Source: Mollicutes bacterium (lineage in GTDB: Bacteria; Bacillota_I; Bacilli_A; Izemoplasmatales; Izemoplasmataceae). From it: 6,948 bases of DNA. Under the pieces are notes generated by a model. It was not told the DNA's origin. It searched no databases and saw nothing but the letters and a program-made list of their open reading frames with translations. Location of the stretch: NCBI GenBank assembly GCA_003551455.1, contig PUMR01000064.1, positions 1-6,948 on the forward strand, written 5' to 3'. Each line of letters opens with the position of its first letter. Within the stretch, counting starts at the first letter, position 1. The translations under genes and the position numbers were made by a program. Shown here piece by piece: positions 6,501-6,948 of the stretch.

Positions 6501-6948
6501 GCAGGGCCTTATTAGTGCCGAGGAGTCGCTCCAGAAGGCTAAGGAAGACAACATTGTAACTTCCGACGATCTTAGAATAGCCGAACTTGAGTTGAAGATC
6601 GCCCGCATGGAATTGGAGGAAGCAACTGATAGCCTGACAAAAGCAACAGGAGGTAGAGGCGGCGGTGGTGGTGGCGGTCTTACTAGAGCAACAACCGACA
6701 GTGCAGAGGCCGCTCTACAGGCCGCTATTGCCGAACTCGAACTCAAGATAGCGAAGCAAGAACTCAAGGGTGCTATTGGCGGTTTGTTGGGCGACACAGG
6801 AAATGTCTCAGCGTTCTTTGCAATGCTTGAAGGTGGTGCTGAATCTGCCGCTGAGGCTGTTTGGGGTCTTATCAACGCTATAGCTGGTTTGGGTATGGAC
6901 CTTAGCCCGCCCGACATAGATGCCCCGGACTTCCTCTCAGGTGGTAGC
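517..6948 (+). CDS. Tail tape measure protein with NlpC/P60 domain (3' partial, at least 2144 aa)
   Basis: The tape measure protein fills the tail tube lumen, fixes tail length and takes part in DNA entry. The frame is uninterrupted from ATG 517 to the window edge. The start is firm: a TAG sits directly upstream and a purine-rich ribosome binding site lies six bases away. Residues, in order: a TP901-type core (about 78-315); hydrophobic segments (about 403-424, 434-460, 482-496); a Lys/Arg-rich coiled coil (about 517-670); another hydrophobic stretch (about 719-748); a long acidic helical region; a PGEFV motif (about 1309-1350); an NlpC/P60 hydrolase (about 1405-1522); then coiled coils alternating with two GEAGPEAVIPLDR motifs. 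The gene overlaps the T segment by 32 bases, as expected for coupled late tail genes. It is already longer than typical tape measures (roughly 700-2000 residues) and has no stop in the window. Identity as a tape measure is near certain; the functions of the middle and last thirds are inferred. Confidence 0.96.
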   Translation, partial: MPLSAREQRVSLRIDSQFDGRGLNDATRALGRMGSAAQAQAQTLAYVGAQMSAVGTMMVVQSGVMAGALAYSAVELGRFRNELALASTQAIDTNVTIERLQATAHRVGRAFAVDMQQIPAVFYDIYSTVDATMSQTAPLLENFAKAAIAGQADLQTVSQQTMNLMNAFAIDIDDSSRVLDTMASMIQFGTGTMDQFMSVIGQVSPAAVAAGQDLETMAASLGFMTRMGLSTSMSATSVARAFELLTQPRVVASMEAHGIAMRDLAGELLPVDEIMRQVAESFEGMSKPEMFAQLNEFFAGAGNRIQARRFFQMVLENFDLFETGMERVRSGLIDFEDQYETMADTLPMVMQRMSNQFLIIFHQLGEEFTPMLVGIVERLEQFTEALTDLSGPQRELIANAAQATVLMLGVSGAVLTVAGAMVAWKAVLKLTGVSLGIILGKAALAVGVIGGLIAVLAALTINFQSVQEFLTNFGVGLLQSESAILAVSAALALMVAKFSGPLMSAMAAFGTGFVNTMRNIKNAQANAAAERARYIAGERAAIDRAAADWQRYHQRFVAHKQEAKAATSAQMSALGKHGAFAKQQYAKVQAAHRQVIATRQDLDRVQQSTFKNNQQRVQAMTLANKNLEKAEQNYARVAKQAQKDIKKDKKATMKVVKAQREKVVSANRSMGAATLGMRAAQQDQIVTARNLSRYIHQSAGAKAAWAAAMRGVAAAGRGLMAVLNFLGGPKMFAQIGLFMALGYAISQIGRASREASQRVSHLEGAMRSAGDAGEEFDVSRGILDTLRALEDTGDLDLKGLREAGVRIRDIQQAAQRTPGAITDIINTLADYHDVTVDTTDTVRLYAQAQEWANATIGSGMGATHDVTQAQRQFGIQLMMVLDAIGLTNEAMDEAVENQRDYMLALDPSISSSTVYRQALRAGKTDIDAMALALSEKNRLYEEGAHDALAAAEVEGYLFEETGEMAWEAQGRAKDYRDTMQSIVSPTGAFTRALEENRDAIREQGQEAEWSSKRIDEAVRTASVSASQWISEMDADIAIHEQFWSDMGTVISRSTGDIQEDVNLAVAEIFAMGEAAPAAMEALANADPEEFLQILENIRMMTIWTSDEVATHVDAIVSIFTRNLDEITEATGVAAEDVPALITQMLNMAAEAVHETGGELGYAIDDALQLFLDNIEDWSDDPIEAWQAVLDMFAYAVENFADEDLPVSAEQMMALLAEGIEVHGDSGIDAMQDVMDAMEIIADDGGGLIAQALVNRFSEGLNGVLALANRFGQSLAATLNQLLGALGEPTIGLSSLGTRLPTPGRMEHINTGGVVPGTGPDRDSVLAALTPGEFVLRRTAVNRLSRQSLEQLNRTGDPSVLRPRHYPGYNTGGWVMPEDLAKPPTFDQYGTPWREPAVATTQRMYDEAVKFVEKHSPALVLNWLKQVAGLPYVWGGVGPGGYDCSGIWSAIQNVLEGRHPHARRFTTASFAGGTLPPGWVRGAHGPVVVGVRQGSPGHMAGSIAGVNIESGSRGVVVGPGAASPFSFPQQFSLVLGSGLNASSLGVGDQEYAMAKGGIVTSPIHALLGEAGPEAVIPLDRYSTNYADFYKEAFTKLYDASDKLVRATHLMEDYGKAPDWLATRGRDPWGREIKPWEIRAVAEGAETADEWAAALEEANALLEQQQELIQQRERYEQKVERQRAVREAERALSEAANTEERERAQEQLEAAEQALQDWHRSNEEASRERLAQTELERIELKAQIAANKEQYYFDKMSAEERLQIIQTRLAAERRYTDEWMSLKQQEIGMIEEVANAAANAAREHLQILQGVQNYMSMFYSSGSHSLGGAISGIVGFNALPMAEGGVVTKPINALVGEAGPEAVIPLDRWALRRGGGTSTGGSDDDGGSLSLDEAKHELDLINRRLRIDELEETLEKIEEAGVGGYLDEEAVQNARDELELAKKSLETSEARVALKEAELLAVERNIEHMDDEVAALLKQYEAEYYLAKAKGELEESQQGLISAEESLQKAKEDNIVTSDDLRIAELELKIARMELEEATDSLTKATGGRGGGGGGGLTRATTDSAEAALQAAIAELELKIAKQELKGAIGGLLGDTGNVSAFFAMLEGGAESAAEAVWGLINAIAGLGMDLSPPDIDAPDFLSGGS
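748..1461 (+). other. TP901-type tape measure core domain (PhageMin_Tail-like)
   Basis: Residues about 78-315 of the tape measure match, by eye, the conserved N-terminal domain of the TP901 tape measure family (TIGR01760 / PF10145). Landmarks are the helix with GQADLQTVSQQTMNLMNAF, then MIQFGTGTMDQFMSVIGQVSPAA, then LGFMTRMGLSTSMSATSVARAF, and the closing LNEFFAGAGNRIQA. In this family the segment is helical and precedes the membrane-like segments. The residue limits are approximate. Confidence 0.8.
1723..2007 (+). other. Hydrophobic membrane-like segments of the tape measure
   Basis: Residues about 403-496 contain three Ala/Gly/Val/Leu-rich stretches almost free of charge: about 403-424 (VLMLGVSGAVLTVAGAMVAW), 434-460 (VSLGIILG, then ALAVGVIGGLIAVLAAL) and 482-496. 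Tape measures commonly carry such segments and are thought to insert them into the host membrane to form a DNA channel. The segments are seen in the sequence; pore formation here is inferred from the family. Confidence 0.75.
2065..2526 (+). other. Basic coiled-coil segment of the tape measure
   Basis: Residues about 517-670 are a long Ala/Gln/Lys/Arg-rich helix with few helix breakers, as expected for the extended rod that spans the tail lumen. Residues 609-668 have 16 Lys/Arg against 5 Asp/Glu, including KQAQKDIKKDKKATMKVVK. The sign of the charge is opposite to that of the acidic region further along. Confidence 0.65.
2671..2760 (+). other. Fourth hydrophobic segment of the tape measure
   Basis: Residues about 719-748 read LMAVLNFLGG, then PKMFAQIGLFMALGYAISQI. 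This is a hydrophobic hairpin-like stretch with Gly-Gly-Pro at its turn, directly after the basic coiled coil. It could be another membrane-inserting helix pair or a buried globular core. Only the hydrophobicity is visible. Confidence 0.5.
3661..4260 (+). other. Extremely acidic helical region of the tape measure
   Basis: Tape measure residues 1049-1248 contain 44 Asp/Glu against 3 Arg and no Lys, by direct count of the translated codons. The composition is Ala/Leu/Met/Ile-rich with short helices. The pattern, with phrases such as GDIQEDVNLAVAEIF and APAAMEALANADPEEFLQ, loosely resembles the helical middle part of actinophage tape measures. No catalytic motif was recognised. Confidence 0.7.
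4441..4566 (+). other. PGEFV-type Gly-Pro motif of the tape measure
   Basis: Residues 1309-1350 read NTGGVVPGTGPDRDSVLAAL followed by TPGEFVLRRTAVNRL. This GG-x-VPG-x-G-x-D-x-V-x-A-x-L-x-PGEFV pattern recurs in tape measures of many siphoviruses and usually marks the border between the rod and the C-terminal domains. A second NTGG follows at residues 1369-1372. The role of the motif is not established to my knowledge. Confidence 0.75.
4729..5082 (+). other. NlpC/P60 peptidoglycan hydrolase domain within the tape measure
   Basis: Residues about 1405-1522 form a papain-like NlpC/P60 fold. The catalytic cysteine motif is LPYVWGGVGPGGYDCSG with Cys1443 (codon 4843-4845). The catalytic histidine is in PGHMAGSIAG at His1497 (codon 5005-5007). 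The third polar residue should lie shortly after, within VNIES (Asn1506, Glu1508 or Ser1509 are candidates). Members of the family cleave peptide bonds in the cell-wall stem peptide, often D-Glu to diamino acid. In a tail tip protein this fits local wall opening during DNA entry. Both core residues are present, so it is likely active. The exact bond cut cannot be read from the sequence. Confidence 0.9.
5170..5253 (+). repeat. GEAGPEAVIPLDR motif, copy 1
   Basis: Residues 1552-1579 carry MAKGGIVTSPIHALLGEAG followed by PEAVIPLDR, just after the NlpC/P60 domain. It is the widely shared tape measure motif GG-x-V-x-x-P-x-x-x-L-x-GE-x-GPEAVIPL. It pairs with the copy at 6031-6114; by hand the two 84-base copies agree at 65 positions, with most differences at third codon positions. 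Confidence 0.85.
5461..5916 (+). other. Coiled coil between the two GEAGPEAVIPLDR copies
   Basis: Residues about 1649-1800 are Glu/Gln/Arg/Ala-rich with heptad-like hydrophobic spacing and almost no Gly or Pro (for example LLEQQQELIQQRERYEQKVE). This points to a long, mostly continuous coiled coil. It lies C-terminal to the hydrolase domain and may form part of the rod near the tail tip or an exposed stalk. Confidence 0.7.
6031..6114 (+). repeat. GEAGPEAVIPLDR motif, copy 2
   Basis: Residues 1839-1866 carry MAEGGVVTKPINALVGEAG followed by PEAVIPLDR, exactly 861 bases (287 residues) after copy 1. A Gly/Ser/Asp-rich linker follows (RRGGGTSTGGSDDDGGS, residues 1870-1886), then another coiled coil. 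The tandem layout suggests an old internal duplication of a C-terminal module. Confidence 0.85.
6181..6642 (+). other. Second C-terminal coiled coil of the tape measure
   Basis: Residues about 1889-2042 are a Glu/Leu/Lys/Ala-rich helical stretch broken once by a short AGVGGY turn near residue 1920. Phrases such as ARDELELAKKSLETSEAR and KEAELLAVERNIE show regular Leu/Ile spacing. It ends at the glycine tract beginning at residue 2045. Confidence 0.65.
6577..6765 (+). repeat. IAELELKIA repeat pair flanking a glycine tract
   Basis: The nine-residue phrase IAELELKIA starts at 6577 (residues 2021-2029) and again at 6727 (residues 2071-2079), exactly 150 bases apart. Each is followed by a similar helix (ARMEL and AKQEL). 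Many third codon positions differ, so the copies are not recent. Between them lies GGRGGGGGGG (residues 2045-2054, bases 6649-6678), a run of ten residues with only one non-glycine, encoded by mixed GGC/GGT codons; it should act as a flexible hinge. Confidence 0.7.

Noticed and set aside
5979..6917. Two antisense Ser/Ala/Leu-rich open frames (5979-6443 and 6462-6917)
   Set aside because: Their poly-Ser and poly-Pro runs are the complement of Glu/Leu/Ala coiled-coil codons and of the glycine tract; no independent coding signal is seen.
1..6948. RNA genes, CRISPR arrays, insertion sequences, attachment sites, defence genes
   Set aside because: I looked on both strands and saw no cloverleaf, regularly spaced direct repeats, terminal inverted repeats or defence-family motifs. 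The window is filled by two tail genes.

Overview
The window lies inside the tail-assembly module of a long-tailed bacteriophage (siphovirus) or a prophage. All confident coding is on the + strand. The order is the usual one: tail assembly chaperone, its -1 frameshift extension, then an extremely long tail tape measure protein that is still open at the right edge. The tape measure carries an NlpC/P60 peptidoglycan hydrolase domain, so the host is a bacterium with peptidoglycan. The GHMAG...NIES form of that domain and the DGYVKLRRL and PGGLLDQD chaperone motifs resemble phages of Actinobacteria. That host guess is from memory of the families, not from a search.

Region by region: positions 1-351 hold the C-terminal part of the first chaperone (gpG-like); the reading frame is open at the left edge. 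Positions 306-548, in the -1 frame, hold the second chaperone segment (gpT-like). It has no convincing start of its own, so it should be reached by programmed -1 frameshifting between 306 and 351, most simply at the A-AAA run at 324-327. The tape measure starts at ATG 517, overlaps the end of the T segment by 32 bases, and runs without a stop to 6948 (2144 codons present).

Tape measure layout in residues: TP901-type core domain about 78-315; hydrophobic membrane-like segments about 403-496; a basic coiled coil about 517-670; a fourth hydrophobic stretch about 719-748; a long helical region whose 1049-1248 part is extremely acidic; a Gly-Pro 'PGEFV' motif about 1309-1350; NlpC/P60 about 1405-1522 with Cys1443 and His1497; then two copies of a 'GEAGPEAVIPLDR' motif (about 1555-1579 and 1842-1866) alternating with long coiled coils and glycine-rich linkers.

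How the parts work together: in known siphoviruses the G and GT chaperones coat and hold the tape measure while the tail tube polymerises around it. The tape measure sets tail length and is released at infection, when membrane-active segments and a cell-wall hydrolase can help DNA cross the envelope. The window is compact, with no gene-free stretch of 300 bases. I saw no RNA gene, CRISPR array, insertion sequence or defence system. The points most worth checking are the frameshift, the modular repeated C-terminal half of the tape measure, and its strong charge segregation.
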